In this document: positions 43,036 through 50,557 of the stretch, one piece after another
How the letters are laid out: each line of letters opens with the position of its first letter
How positions within the stretch are numbered: position 1 is the first letter of the stretch
From: Woeseiaceae bacterium
GTDB taxonomy: Bacteria; Pseudomonadota; Gammaproteobacteria; Steroidobacterales; Woeseiaceae
Assembly: GCA_028280615.1 (NCBI GenBank)
Contig: JANQLK010000015.1
Location: 1-64,000, forward strand
Length of the DNA: 64,000 bases
Reading direction: 5' to 3'
Notes under the pieces: generated by a model
Told to the model about the DNA's origin: nothing
What the model saw: the letters and a program-made list of their open reading frames with translations, nothing else
Databases searched by the model: none
Program-made: the position numbers and the translations under genes

Positions 43036-43377
43036 TCAGTCTTCGAGCATGCGCAAACTGAGCATCGCAACGGCGAGCAACAGCGCCCCGGAGACGATCT
43101 GCTGCGGTGCAGGCAGCCAGTCGAAGGTCGCCAGCAGCGTCTCGCCGGGCAGCGCGCGAAACGCGAGCTCGGAGAGCGTGTCGACCAGCGCCACGGCCGG
43201 TTTGAACGCGACGATGCCGCCGATGACAGCCGCGACCGGCAGGCTGAACCGCTGAATCCACAGGCGGCGCCTGATTCGGCCTACGACCTTGTCGCTGAAG
43301 CCGTCGTCGGCAATCGCTTCGGCCGCGAACAACGATTCGAGCATTTCGTCTTCGGCGTCTTTCAGTTTCTCAGCCAT
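43036..43377 (-). CDS. Small membrane protein, candidate anti-sigma factor
   Basis: 113 residues from the ATG at 43377, overlapping the end of the sigma factor gene by eight bases. N-terminal half is acidic-helical (MAEKLKDAEDEMLESLFAAEAIADDGFSDKVVGRIRRRL), followed by two hydrophobic helices (SLPVAAVIGGIVAFKPAVALV and QIVSGALLLAVAMLSLRML). Short cytoplasmic helices plus membrane spans encoded right after an ECF sigma factor is the usual form of an anti-sigma factor, but it has no zinc-binding HxxxCxxC motif. The role is inferred from position. Confidence 0.7.
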   Translation of the reverse strand: MAEKLKDAEDEMLESLFAAEAIADDGFSDKVVGRIRRRLWIQRFSLPVAAVIGGIVAFKPAVALVDTLSELAFRALPGETLLATFDWLPAPQQIVSGALLLAVAMLSLRMLED

Positions 43378-43900
43378 GTTTATGATCTTTGATTTCAAAA
43401 CGGTTTCTGATCTTTTCCTTGCCGCGAAATATGATCGATTTCACGGTGCCTACGGGCTGGCCCGTCGCCTCGCCGATCTCGCGGTGCGACATTCCGCAGG
43501 CGTATGACATTACCACGATCGCGCGCTCCTCCTCGTCCAGCACGGCCAGCAGTTTGCCGAGATCGAGCACGTCCTCTCTCGGTTCGGTGTAACTCCCCGA
43601 GACCGCATCGGCCGTATGGCCGGCCTGCTCGAGAATCTCGCCATAGCGCCTGGACTTGCGCTTCGACTGCAGGAAGGTCGTGTACGCGACCTTCATGAGC
43701 CAGCCGATGAACGAGCCCTGGCCTGAGTAGGTGGCGAGCTTGTTCCACGCGTGCAGGAAACAGTCCTGCGCGAGATCGTCGGCCAGCGAAACGTCGCCGG
43801 CCAGCCTGCGGAGGAAGTTCCGAACCCGCGATTGGTGCCGCCGGATCAGTTCGCCGAACGCCCGCGTGTCCTCGGCGGAAACGGCACGCGCGACGAGCAT
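43370..43900 (-). CDS. ECF-type RNA polymerase sigma factor
   Basis: 176 residues from the ATG at 43900 with a GGAGG ribosome-binding site. Region 2 is RVRNFLRRLAGDVSLADDLAQDCFLHAWNKLATYSGQGSFIGWLMKVAYTTFLQSKRK, and region 4 is EEERAIVVMSYACGMSHREIGEATGQPVGTVKSIIFRGKEKIR, the two DNA-binding parts of an ECF sigma factor. It directs RNA polymerase to stress or envelope genes. It is flanked by a DUF6249 membrane protein gene upstream and a candidate anti-sigma gene that overlaps its 3' end. Confidence 0.95.
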   Translation of the reverse strand: MLVARAVSAEDTRAFGELIRRHQSRVRNFLRRLAGDVSLADDLAQDCFLHAWNKLATYSGQGSFIGWLMKVAYTTFLQSKRKSRRYGEILEQAGHTADAVSGSYTEPREDVLDLGKLLAVLDEEERAIVVMSYACGMSHREIGEATGQPVGTVKSIIFRGKEKIRNRFEIKDHKHG

Positions 43901-43923
43901 ATGATCCTCCGCGTCCCTTAATG

Positions 43924-44295
43924 TCAGCTGTCGCTTGATTCTTCCGTTCCCGCAAAACGCCAGATAATCATGTAGGCGGCGCCTATGCAGGCCGGAAACG
44001 CCATGGCCATGAGCAGCCCCGGCCGCGCTTCGGGCTCGGGAACGAACAGTGCGCAAAGCGCCAGGGCCACGGCGAGCCCCAGCCAGATGACGCCCAGGCG
44101 CAGATCCCTGTTCTTCGACGCCTTGGGATGACCGAGCCGGTCAACCAGTTCGGGGCTCAGTTCGTGGCCCTTGTCCAGCGCAAGCCGGATCGTTTCCTGC
44201 ATGTCCTGCCGGGACCGGTAGCGGAGCCAGAAGTAAATCCCGAGCAGGATGACAGGTCCGACGACGGCCGCCAGGCCGATTAGTTCTTCAACCAC
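43924..44295 (-). CDS. DUF6249 family membrane protein
   Basis: 123 residues from a GTG preceded by AAGGAG. One N-terminal membrane helix (VVEELIGLAAVVGPVILLGIYFWLRY) is followed by a short charged region (SRQDMQETIRLALDKGHELSPELVDRLGHPKASKNRD) and two further helices, a DUF6249 layout. The pairing of DUF6249 with an ECF sigma factor recurs in proteobacteria, so it may sense or relay an envelope signal to the sigma factor that follows 23 bases later. The mechanism is unknown. Confidence 0.82.
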   Translation of the reverse strand: MVEELIGLAAVVGPVILLGIYFWLRYRSRQDMQETIRLALDKGHELSPELVDRLGHPKASKNRDLRLGVIWLGLAVALALCALFVPEPEARPGLLMAMAFPACIGAAYMIIWRFAGTEESSDS

Positions 44296-44543
44296 GCGTT
44301 TTCTCCTTGCTGTGCGACAAGCGCGTAGTCGCGCTCTTCTGTGTACTGATGCCGGCCAACGTCCGTTTGGATGCAGCCTCTTTATGTTGTTGTTTTTATT
44401 GAAAAAATAGTGCCAATAAGGACTCGGCACCGCGGTCGGTGTCTGGCGTCGGGCAGGCGTCGATCGGCTCGTCGCCGTCGCCCCGTGAGTCGTTGTATTG
44501 TCGCTTTGACCCGAACCTCGCCATGGCCCGTCGCCATGCGCCG
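44296..44543. other. Intergenic region upstream of the DUF6249/sigma cassette
   Basis: Between the DUF6249 start and the stop of the VOC gene. It contains a T/A-rich stretch (about 44385-44410), which on the minus strand reads TTGGCACTATTTTTTC followed by AATAAAAACAAC and probably carries the promoter of the sigma cassette. A minus-strand 42-codon frame (44396-44524) is present but has no Shine-Dalgarno sequence, and I do not call it. Confidence 0.5.
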
Positions 44544-44981
44544 CTAACTGTCGAACATCGCCTCGAACGCGGCCAGCATCTCCTCCTCGGGGACGTCCCT
44601 GATGCGGGTCGCGATGATCCAGTGGTGCCCGAACGGATCGCGTACGCGCCCCGCCCGGTCACCGTAGAACTGGTCGGCCAGCGGGTAAATCTCCTCGGCG
44701 CCCTGTTCGAGCGCACGGCGAAACACCGCGTCGGCGTCCGCGACGTGCAGATTGAGGACGACGGACGTCCCGTCGAGACTGGCGGGGCTGGCCGAGCCGA
44801 TAGCCGGCATTTCATCGGCCAGCATCAGGCGAGTGCCCGCGATCTCGATCTCGGCGTTCATGCAGCTGCCGTCGGGCGCCACGAGGCGCGCTCGAACCTC
44901 GCTCGCATCGAATACCCGCTCGTACCACGCGATGGCGTCGCCGGTACGCGCAACCTGAAGATAGGCGGTTATCCCACGCAT
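44544..44981 (-). CDS. VOC family protein (PhnB-like glyoxalase fold)
   Basis: 145 residues with one or two beta-alpha-beta-beta-beta modules: ITAYLQVARTGDAIAWYERVFDASEVRARLVAPDGSCMNAEIEIAGTRLML at the start and DQFYGDRAGRVRDPFGHHWIIATR near the end, the latter being the PhnB-type YGDR..DPFGHxW signature. Family members bind a metal and a small ligand; antibiotic-resistance, lactoylglutathione lyase-like and unknown roles occur. No substrate is suggested by the neighbours. Confidence 0.88.
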   Translation of the reverse strand: MRGITAYLQVARTGDAIAWYERVFDASEVRARLVAPDGSCMNAEIEIAGTRLMLADEMPAIGSASPASLDGTSVVLNLHVADADAVFRRALEQGAEEIYPLADQFYGDRAGRVRDPFGHHWIIATRIRDVPEEEMLAAFEAMFDS

Positions 44982-44989
44982 GGTCCTGA

Positions 44990-45559
44990 CTACTCCACGG
45001 CCTTGTAGCTGAACTTCTGCCCGCCGATCGAGGCTTCGTACATGAGCCCGCCCTTGGCGATCGTGAACACGGCCATGCCTTTGGTGTAGCTGCCCGTGAC
45101 CCTGGCGCTGTCCTCGTCCGTGGCTGCGCCCGCGCCCGTGCCGGTCGTCGTCGCCGCGGCCGATGCGCTCGCCGTAATCGCCACCGCCGTCGCCTGGGCG
45201 CCGAACTCGAAGTTGCCGGTCGTAAACTCATCGAACGCGCGTTCATCGACGAAGAAGATGATCTGGCTGTATGCCTGGCCGCCCAGCTGCAACCCGAACG
45301 TAAGCTGGGTCATTTTCGTGTCGCCGACGTGTTCGCCCTGCGCGTAGACGCGGCCGTTGCCGTGCGCGCCACCGACGCCCACACCGCCTTTGCCGATGGT
45401 CGGGAACACGGCGTAACCGTAGCTGTCGCCGAAGAACTCGCCGTCCAGTGCGCTGCGGAAATTCTCGATCGTATCGGCGTAGCCGTCGGCCCGGGCCGGC
45501 GCGGATGCCAACGCTCCCAGCACTACGACGGCCACAAGCAGTGAAGACTGTGAACGCAT
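44990..45559 (-). CDS. SYLF-domain lipid-binding protein (Ysc84-like)
   Basis: 189 residues from the ATG at 45559 with GGAG upstream. A signal peptide (LLVAVVVLGALASAPARA) precedes a SYLF domain: SYGYAVFPTIGKGGVGVGGAHGNGRVY is the classic segment, with GLQLGGQAYSQIIFFVDERAFDEFTTGNFEFGAQATAVAI following. SYLF domains bind phosphoinositides in eukaryotes; bacterial secreted versions are probably outer-membrane or periplasmic lipid binders. Eight bases upstream of the VOC gene in the same direction. Confidence 0.92.
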   Translation of the reverse strand: MRSQSSLLVAVVVLGALASAPARADGYADTIENFRSALDGEFFGDSYGYAVFPTIGKGGVGVGGAHGNGRVYAQGEHVGDTKMTQLTFGLQLGGQAYSQIIFFVDERAFDEFTTGNFEFGAQATAVAITASASAAATTTGTGAGAATDEDSARVTGSYTKGMAVFTIAKGGLMYEASIGGQKFSYKAVE

Positions 45560-45712
45560 TTTGATCTCCTCGAGTGTTCTTGCCGCCGAACGGGCGGCCC
45601 TGAACGCGGCCTCGGAATCATGCCGGGGCACGGCTGCGCTTTCGCGATGCGCATTATAGCCGCCTCCGTGACAATTAACCCCCGGTGGCGGCCGCCCGCG
45701 TTTGTAGCGGGC

Positions 45713-46588
45713 ATGGACGAACGAACTCCAACGGCAGCGAGCTTTCGCATCGATCCGCGCTACTATCAGATCGCGGTATTGAGCGCCCTGCTGATCTTCG
45801 GCGTTGCGGCACTCGGCTTCCACATAAGCCCGCTGGGGGCTGCCACGGTGTTCGCGACAGCCCTGGGCACTCAGCTGCTCGCCGGCAGGCTGTCAGGGCT
45901 ACAACGCTTCGACCCGATGAGCCCGATCATCACGTCGCTGTCGCTGACACTGCTGCTGCGCGCGGATTCGCTCTACCTGCTTGCGTTCGCCGCGATCGTT
46001 GCAATCGGCAGCAAGTTCCTGCTGCGCGTTCGCGGAAAGCATGTGTTCAACCCGGCCAACGCGGGCATCGTCGCCGCGATGGCCGCGAGTGAGCATGCCT
46101 GGATCTCGTCCGGCCAGTGGGGCAGCGCGGCGATTGGCGCGTTCGCATTCTGCTGCCTCGGCTTTCTCGTGCTCACGCGGGCGAAGCGCGCGGAAACGAC
46201 GCTGTCGTTCCTCCTGGCATACGCGCTGCTGGTGTTCGTGCGCGCGGCGTGGCTCGGCGACCCGTCCGCCATCCCGCTGCATCAGCTGCAAAACGGCGCC
46301 CTGCTCCTGTTCGCGTTTTTCATGATCTCGGATCCCAGGACGTCGCCGGACTCGGCCGCTGGACGAATCCTGTACGGCAGCCTCGTCGCTGGTGTCACGT
46401 TCGTAATCCAGTACGTCTACTTCATACCGGGCGCCCCCGTGCTGGCGCTCGTGGGCTCGGCACCGCTCGTGCCGATCATCGATCGCTTGAGCGCCGGCCG
46501 GCGCTACCAATGGCACGTCCCGCTTCCCCGCAGTGCCACGACGCCGGCCGGCGGTTTTCATTCACGTCCAACAGGAGTGAGACCATGA
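45713..46588 (+). CDS. Orphan RnfD/NqrB-family membrane protein
   Basis: 291 residues with about nine membrane helices. It carries the NQR2/RnfD fold: IDPRYYQIAVLSALLIFGVAALGF, GKHVFNPANAGIVAAMAA (membrane-embedded motif) and FFMISDPRTSPDSAAGRILYG, which in Rnf/Nqr complexes surrounds the covalent FMN threonine region. No other Rnf or Nqr subunit is nearby, so it cannot form the known complex with local partners. It overlaps the DUF2330 gene by four bases (ATGA), a strong sign that the two work together. ATG 45713 is chosen; upstream starts are possible. Confidence 0.88.
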   Translation: MDERTPTAASFRIDPRYYQIAVLSALLIFGVAALGFHISPLGAATVFATALGTQLLAGRLSGLQRFDPMSPIITSLSLTLLLRADSLYLLAFAAIVAIGSKFLLRVRGKHVFNPANAGIVAAMAASEHAWISSGQWGSAAIGAFAFCCLGFLVLTRAKRAETTLSFLLAYALLVFVRAAWLGDPSAIPLHQLQNGALLLFAFFMISDPRTSPDSAAGRILYGSLVAGVTFVIQYVYFIPGAPVLALVGSAPLVPIIDRLSAGRRYQWHVPLPRSATTPAGGFHSRPTGVRP

Positions 46589-47922
46589 GGATTCTAATCG
46601 GGCTTTTGTGCATCGCCGCGGGACTGGGCGCTGCGTGGCCGGCACAGGCGTTTTGCGGCTTTTACGTCGCCAAGGCCGACACCGAGCTGTTCAACCGCGC
46701 CTCGCAGGTCGTCCTGGTGCGCGACGACGATCGAACCGTGCTGACCATGGTCAACGACTTCGAGGGCGACGTCGAAGACTTCGCCATGGTCATCCCGGTG
46801 CCGACCATGATCGAGCGCGGCCAGATCAACGTCGGTGACATGGCCGTTGTCGACCATCTCGACGCCTACACGTCCCCGCGGCTCGTCGAGTACTTCGACC
46901 CGGACCCCTGTGCCGTAGCGGAGCGCCGCGAATTCGCGCTGCCGCAGATGTCGGCCGACATGGCGTCGGCCGAGGAGCTTCGCGACCGCGCGAAGGCCTC
47001 CGGCGTTACGATCGAGGCAAGCTACACGATCGGCGAATACGACATCATGATTCTCTCCGCAGAGGAGAGCAACGGTCTCATCGACTGGCTGAACGCGAGC
47101 GGCTACCGAATCCCCGGGAATGCAGACAAGGTCGTTGGCAGCTACTTGAAGCAGGGCATGCGGTTCTTTGTCGCCAGGGTGAACATCGCCGAACACAATC
47201 GCGTCGGCGCTGCGAACCTCCGGCCGCTGCAGGTGGCCTTCGAGCACGATCGCTTCATGCTGCCGATAAGACTCGGCACGCTGAACGCGAAAGGCGAACA
47301 GGAATTGTTCGTCTACACGCTCACGCGCACGGGACGCGTCGAGACGACCAACTATCGCACCGTCAAGCTGCCGAGCAACACGGATGTACCGGCGTTCGTC
47401 GAGGCCGAGTTCGCGGACTTCTACCGCGACATGTTTACGACCCAGGTCGATCGCGAGCGCAAACGCGCCGTCTTCCTCGAGTACGCCTGGGACATGGCCT
47501 GGTGCGACCCCTGCGCGGCCGACCCGCTGAGCACGGCGGAGCTCAAGGATCTCGGCGTGTTCTGGGTTGGCGGACCTTCACGAGTCGATGGCCGCCCGGC
47601 CGTGGCCCCGGCACCGAACGTCTTCGTCACGCGCCTGCACGTCCGCTATGACGCCGAACACTTCCCCGAAGACCTGATGTTCCAGGAGACCGGCGACCGC
47701 AGCAATTTCCAGGGTCGCTACGTGATCCGCCATCCCTGGAAGGGCGAAGCGCGCTGCGATATCTCGAGCTACCAGGCCGCCGTGCGCGAACGCCAGCGGC
47801 GTGAAGCCGAGCAGCTCGCCAACCTGACGGGCTGGGACCTCGACGATATCGTCGCGAAGATCCCCGCGCTCGATAACAGCCCTGTCGAACCCGAATCCTG
47901 GTGGTCGCGGCTCTGGAACTAG
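46585..47922 (+). CDS. DUF2330 secreted protein, partner of the RnfD-like protein
   Basis: 445 residues: signal peptide to A22 (LIGLLCIAAGLGAAWPAQA), then a mature start with CGFYVAKAD (C24), a DUF2330 beta domain (VVLVRDDDRTVLTMVNDFEGDVEDFAMVIPVP) and a WCDPC motif at residues 306-310, a CxxC spacing as in thioredoxin-like redox sites. C-terminal charged helix and a tryptophan-rich end. AGGAG ribosome-binding site. Coupling to an orphan RnfD-like membrane protein suggests that electrons, flavin or thiols are passed across the membrane to this exported protein. The function is unknown. Confidence 0.88.
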   Translation: MRILIGLLCIAAGLGAAWPAQAFCGFYVAKADTELFNRASQVVLVRDDDRTVLTMVNDFEGDVEDFAMVIPVPTMIERGQINVGDMAVVDHLDAYTSPRLVEYFDPDPCAVAERREFALPQMSADMASAEELRDRAKASGVTIEASYTIGEYDIMILSAEESNGLIDWLNASGYRIPGNADKVVGSYLKQGMRFFVARVNIAEHNRVGAANLRPLQVAFEHDRFMLPIRLGTLNAKGEQELFVYTLTRTGRVETTNYRTVKLPSNTDVPAFVEAEFADFYRDMFTTQVDRERKRAVFLEYAWDMAWCDPCAADPLSTAELKDLGVFWVGGPSRVDGRPAVAPAPNVFVTRLHVRYDAEHFPEDLMFQETGDRSNFQGRYVIRHPWKGEARCDISSYQAAVRERQRREAEQLANLTGWDLDDIVAKIPALDNSPVEPESWWSRLWN

Positions 47923-47985
47923 CCCGCGCCCGGCATCGCTTCGGGTACCATCGCATCACCGGCGAGTTCGGCGACGGAGCCAGTG

Positions 47986-48348
47986 ATGAAGAGCATCTGG
48001 GAGCGACTGCAACAGCTGCGTATCGAGGCCGCATCGGCATCGGCCGACATCACGCAGGCGAAGACCTACGACCTCGAGCGGCGCGTCAAGGCGCTGGAAG
48101 AAGAGATCGACTCGATCATGCTGATCCTCATGGCAATGTGGGAGCTGCTCGGCAAATCGAGCGGTTTTTACATGAAGGACCTCGAGGCGCGCATCGAGGA
48201 GATCGACCTGCGCGACGGCAAGCTCGATGGCAAGCTCAATCCAAACCCGTCGCGCTGCCCTGAATGCAGCCATGCTCTGCACGACCGGCGCAAGGTCTGC
48301 ATATACTGCGGCACGCCAATCAAGCCGGACCGCAAGTTGACCCGCTAG
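47986..48348 (+). CDS. Coiled-coil plus zinc-ribbon protein
   Basis: 120 residues. Residues about 5-80 are helical with coiled-coil character (YDLERRVKALEEEIDSIMLILMAMWELL, KDLEARIEEIDLRDGKLDG) and the C terminus is a zinc ribbon with C91, C94, C105 and C108 (CPEC...CIYC). ATG 47986 is preferred over the GTG three bases before because of its GGAG spacing. Cytoplasmic, possibly a regulator or assembly factor. It converges with the epimerase-like gene; their stop codons overlap by bases. Confidence 0.75.
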   Translation: MKSIWERLQQLRIEAASASADITQAKTYDLERRVKALEEEIDSIMLILMAMWELLGKSSGFYMKDLEARIEEIDLRDGKLDGKLNPNPSRCPECSHALHDRRKVCIYCGTPIKPDRKLTR

Positions 48349-49454
48349 GCCCTGCTCTTCCAGGCCTCGATCAACGCCGCCTCGCGTTCCGTGGTCATGC
48401 CGAAACGCGCATTCGCGATGCGCTCTTCCGACAGCGTTCCCCACCAGCGCATCAGGTCCCGGACCGTCTCGCGCGGCGGCCGGTTCCGGAGTCCCGCGGC
48501 ACGTGCCGCCTCGCCCGAGAAGCCGAACTGCGCGGCGTCGTCGCCGGTTGTCGGGAAGTAGATCGGGAAAGCGTCGCGGGCCTCCTGCTCGGCGATGAAT
48601 TCGTCGTCGACCCAGATCGGGTTGACGGTCACGTCGTTGACGGCCTGGCTGTCCTCGAGCAGATCGGCGAAGGTATACGAGCCGACCGGGTTGACGGCGT
48701 TGAAGATGCCGTCGGTCTTCCGTTCTACGCAGTCGACGACGAAGTTGGCCAGGTCGTGCACGTCAATGATCTGCATTTCGTAGTCGGGACCGCCGGGCCA
48801 GAGCATGTCACCGCCCTTCTTCGCGCGCACGGGATAATACGTGAAACGATCGGTATGATCGCCGGGTCCGCAGATATAGGTCGGCCGCACGATACCGAGC
48901 CGGTCTGCGCCGATCTCGGTCGTCGCCCGCTTTTCGCACAGCGCCTTCAGCGCGCCGTAGGTCTCACCGTTGACCTCCTCGACGGTTTCGTCCTCGATCG
49001 TCGCGAGCGGCGCGGTCTCATCGTTCATGCGATTGAAGTCGGCATAGACGGACACGGTGGAGATGAACAGGTAGTAGGCGACGTTCGGCGCCAACAGCCG
49101 CGACGAATTCTCTACATGCCTGGGCACGTAGCCGGAGTTATCGATGACGACGTCCCATTGCCGATCCTCGAGGCCCGCGAGATCGCCGCCCCGGTCGCCC
49201 TTGATCGTCTCGAGATCGGGGAACAGCGTGTTGTTCGTGCGGCCACGATTGAACAGCGTGACGCTGTGGCCACGCCGCAGGGCCTCGCGAACCATTGGCG
49301 GACCGATGAAACCGGTACCGCCGAGCACGAGGACGTCGAGCGGCCTGTGCTGCTTCTCGTCGTGGCCGGCGAATGCGGTGGCCGGCAGCCCGGCCGCGGC
49401 CACGGCCCCGCCGATCAGGCCGGCCTTCAGGATCTCACGTCGGTTGCTCTTCAT
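48345..49454 (-). CDS. Tat-exported NAD-dependent epimerase/dehydratase-like protein
   Basis: 369 residues. The N terminus has a twin-arginine motif (SNRREILKAGLIGGAVAAAGLPATAFA), which is unusual for this fold. The NAD-binding GGTGFIG is at 45-51 and YGALK supplies the short-chain Y-x-x-x-K pair. Late segments (PTYICGPGDHTDRFTYY, MQIIDVHDLANFVVDCVE) match extended SDR enzymes. With an intact Tat signal it would act in the periplasm on a nucleotide-linked or other sugar, so the substrate is open. Its own transcription unit. Confidence 0.88.
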   Translation of the reverse strand: MKSNRREILKAGLIGGAVAAAGLPATAFAGHDEKQHRPLDVLVLGGTGFIGPPMVREALRRGHSVTLFNRGRTNNTLFPDLETIKGDRGGDLAGLEDRQWDVVIDNSGYVPRHVENSSRLLAPNVAYYLFISTVSVYADFNRMNDETAPLATIEDETVEEVNGETYGALKALCEKRATTEIGADRLGIVRPTYICGPGDHTDRFTYYPVRAKKGGDMLWPGGPDYEMQIIDVHDLANFVVDCVERKTDGIFNAVNPVGSYTFADLLEDSQAVNDVTVNPIWVDDEFIAEQEARDAFPIYFPTTGDDAAQFGFSGEAARAAGLRNRPPRETVRDLMRWWGTLSEERIANARFGMTTEREAALIEAWKSRA

Positions 49455-49501
49455 GGCACCTCCTCGAGCTTGTTGTTGGTATTTGCTGGCGGGACAGCAC
49501 G

Positions 49502-50557
49502 CTAGGCGTAATTCGACAAGATCTTCCTGAGTTCGTTCTTGCCCGGATGCAGCGACTCGAGCGGCAGCTTCGACAGCGGCGTATCGACGTTGCCCATCAG
49601 GTCGTGCATCTCCTTGCGCGACTTGTCCAGGTACAGGAGTCCGGTCGTAATCTCCCCGGCGTTGAAGCTCTCGCGCAGGTACTTGAATGCCTTGGCGCGG
49701 CTGGTCGGGTCGTAGCGCTTATCCGCCTTGCGCAGCACGATCTTGCTGCCATCATGCAGTTCGATCGGCATGGCTTCGCCGTCTTCGTAGCTCGCCCTGA
49801 TCTCTTCCTTCGGTGCGACGTAGTCCATGTCGACGACCTGGTGATAGAAGCGCCGCGTGTGTTTATAGCTCTTGGTGGAGCCCTCGTGGTCGTTGAACGT
49901 GACGCAGGGGCTGATGACGTCGACGAGCGCAAAGCCGTCGTGCTGCAGCGCCCCCTTGATCAGAGGCACGAGCTGTTCCTTGTCTCCCGAGAAGCTGCGC
50001 GCAATGTAGGTGGCGCCAAGGCTCAACGCCGTGCTGACCGGGTCGATCGGCTCCTGCTGGTTGGCCAGGCCCTTCTTCGGCATGCTGCCGATATCGGCGG
50101 ACGCCGAGAACTGGCCCTTGGTCAGGCCGTACACGCCGTTGTTCTCGATGATGTAGCACATGTTCAGATTGCGGCGGATCGCATGCACGAACTGGCCGAC
50201 GCCGATGGACAGCGAATCGCCATCGCCGGACACGCCGATGTACAGCAGGTCGCGGTTCGCGGCGTTGGCGCCCGTCGTCACGGACGGCATCCGGCCGTGT
50301 ACCGAGTTGAAGCCGTGCGACTGGCTGACGAAATAGGCCGGCGTCTTCGACGAGCAGCCGATGCCGCTCATCTTGGCGAGCATGTGCGGCTCGACATCGA
50401 GTTCGAAGACGGCCTGGATGATCGCCGCCGTCACCGAATCGTGACCGCAGCCGGCGCACAGCGTCGACACGGTGCCCTCGTAGTCGCGCGTGGTCATGCC
50501 GAGTTTGTTGCGCTTGAGCTTGGGGTGTGAAACGACGGGCTTGGCGATGTAGCTCAT
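49502..50557 (-). CDS. 2-oxoacid:ferredoxin oxidoreductase, beta subunit
   Basis: 351 residues with the thiamine pyrophosphate site: CAGCGHDSVT (C34, C37), GDGDSLSIGVGQFVHAIRRN (GDGD at 111-114) and IIENNGVYGLTKGQ. This is the KorB/VorB-type beta subunit that decarboxylates 2-oxoglutarate or a related oxoacid and passes electrons on. Last gene of a three-gene operon; it overlaps the alpha subunit gene by four bases (ATGA). The specific oxoacid is not determined. Confidence 0.94.
   Translation of the reverse strand: MSYIAKPVVSHPKLKRNKLGMTTRDYEGTVSTLCAGCGHDSVTAAIIQAVFELDVEPHMLAKMSGIGCSSKTPAYFVSQSHGFNSVHGRMPSVTTGANAANRDLLYIGVSGDGDSLSIGVGQFVHAIRRNLNMCYIIENNGVYGLTKGQFSASADIGSMPKKGLANQQEPIDPVSTALSLGATYIARSFSGDKEQLVPLIKGALQHDGFALVDVISPCVTFNDHEGSTKSYKHTRRFYHQVVDMDYVAPKEEIRASYEDGEAMPIELHDGSKIVLRKADKRYDPTSRAKAFKYLRESFNAGEITTGLLYLDKSRKEMHDLMGNVDTPLSKLPLESLHPGKNELRKILSNYA

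Noticed and set aside
44396..44524. A 42-codon minus-strand frame starting MARFGSKRQY between VOC and DUF6249
   Set aside because: No Shine-Dalgarno sequence and no recognisable family; it ends in the presumed promoter of the sigma cassette.
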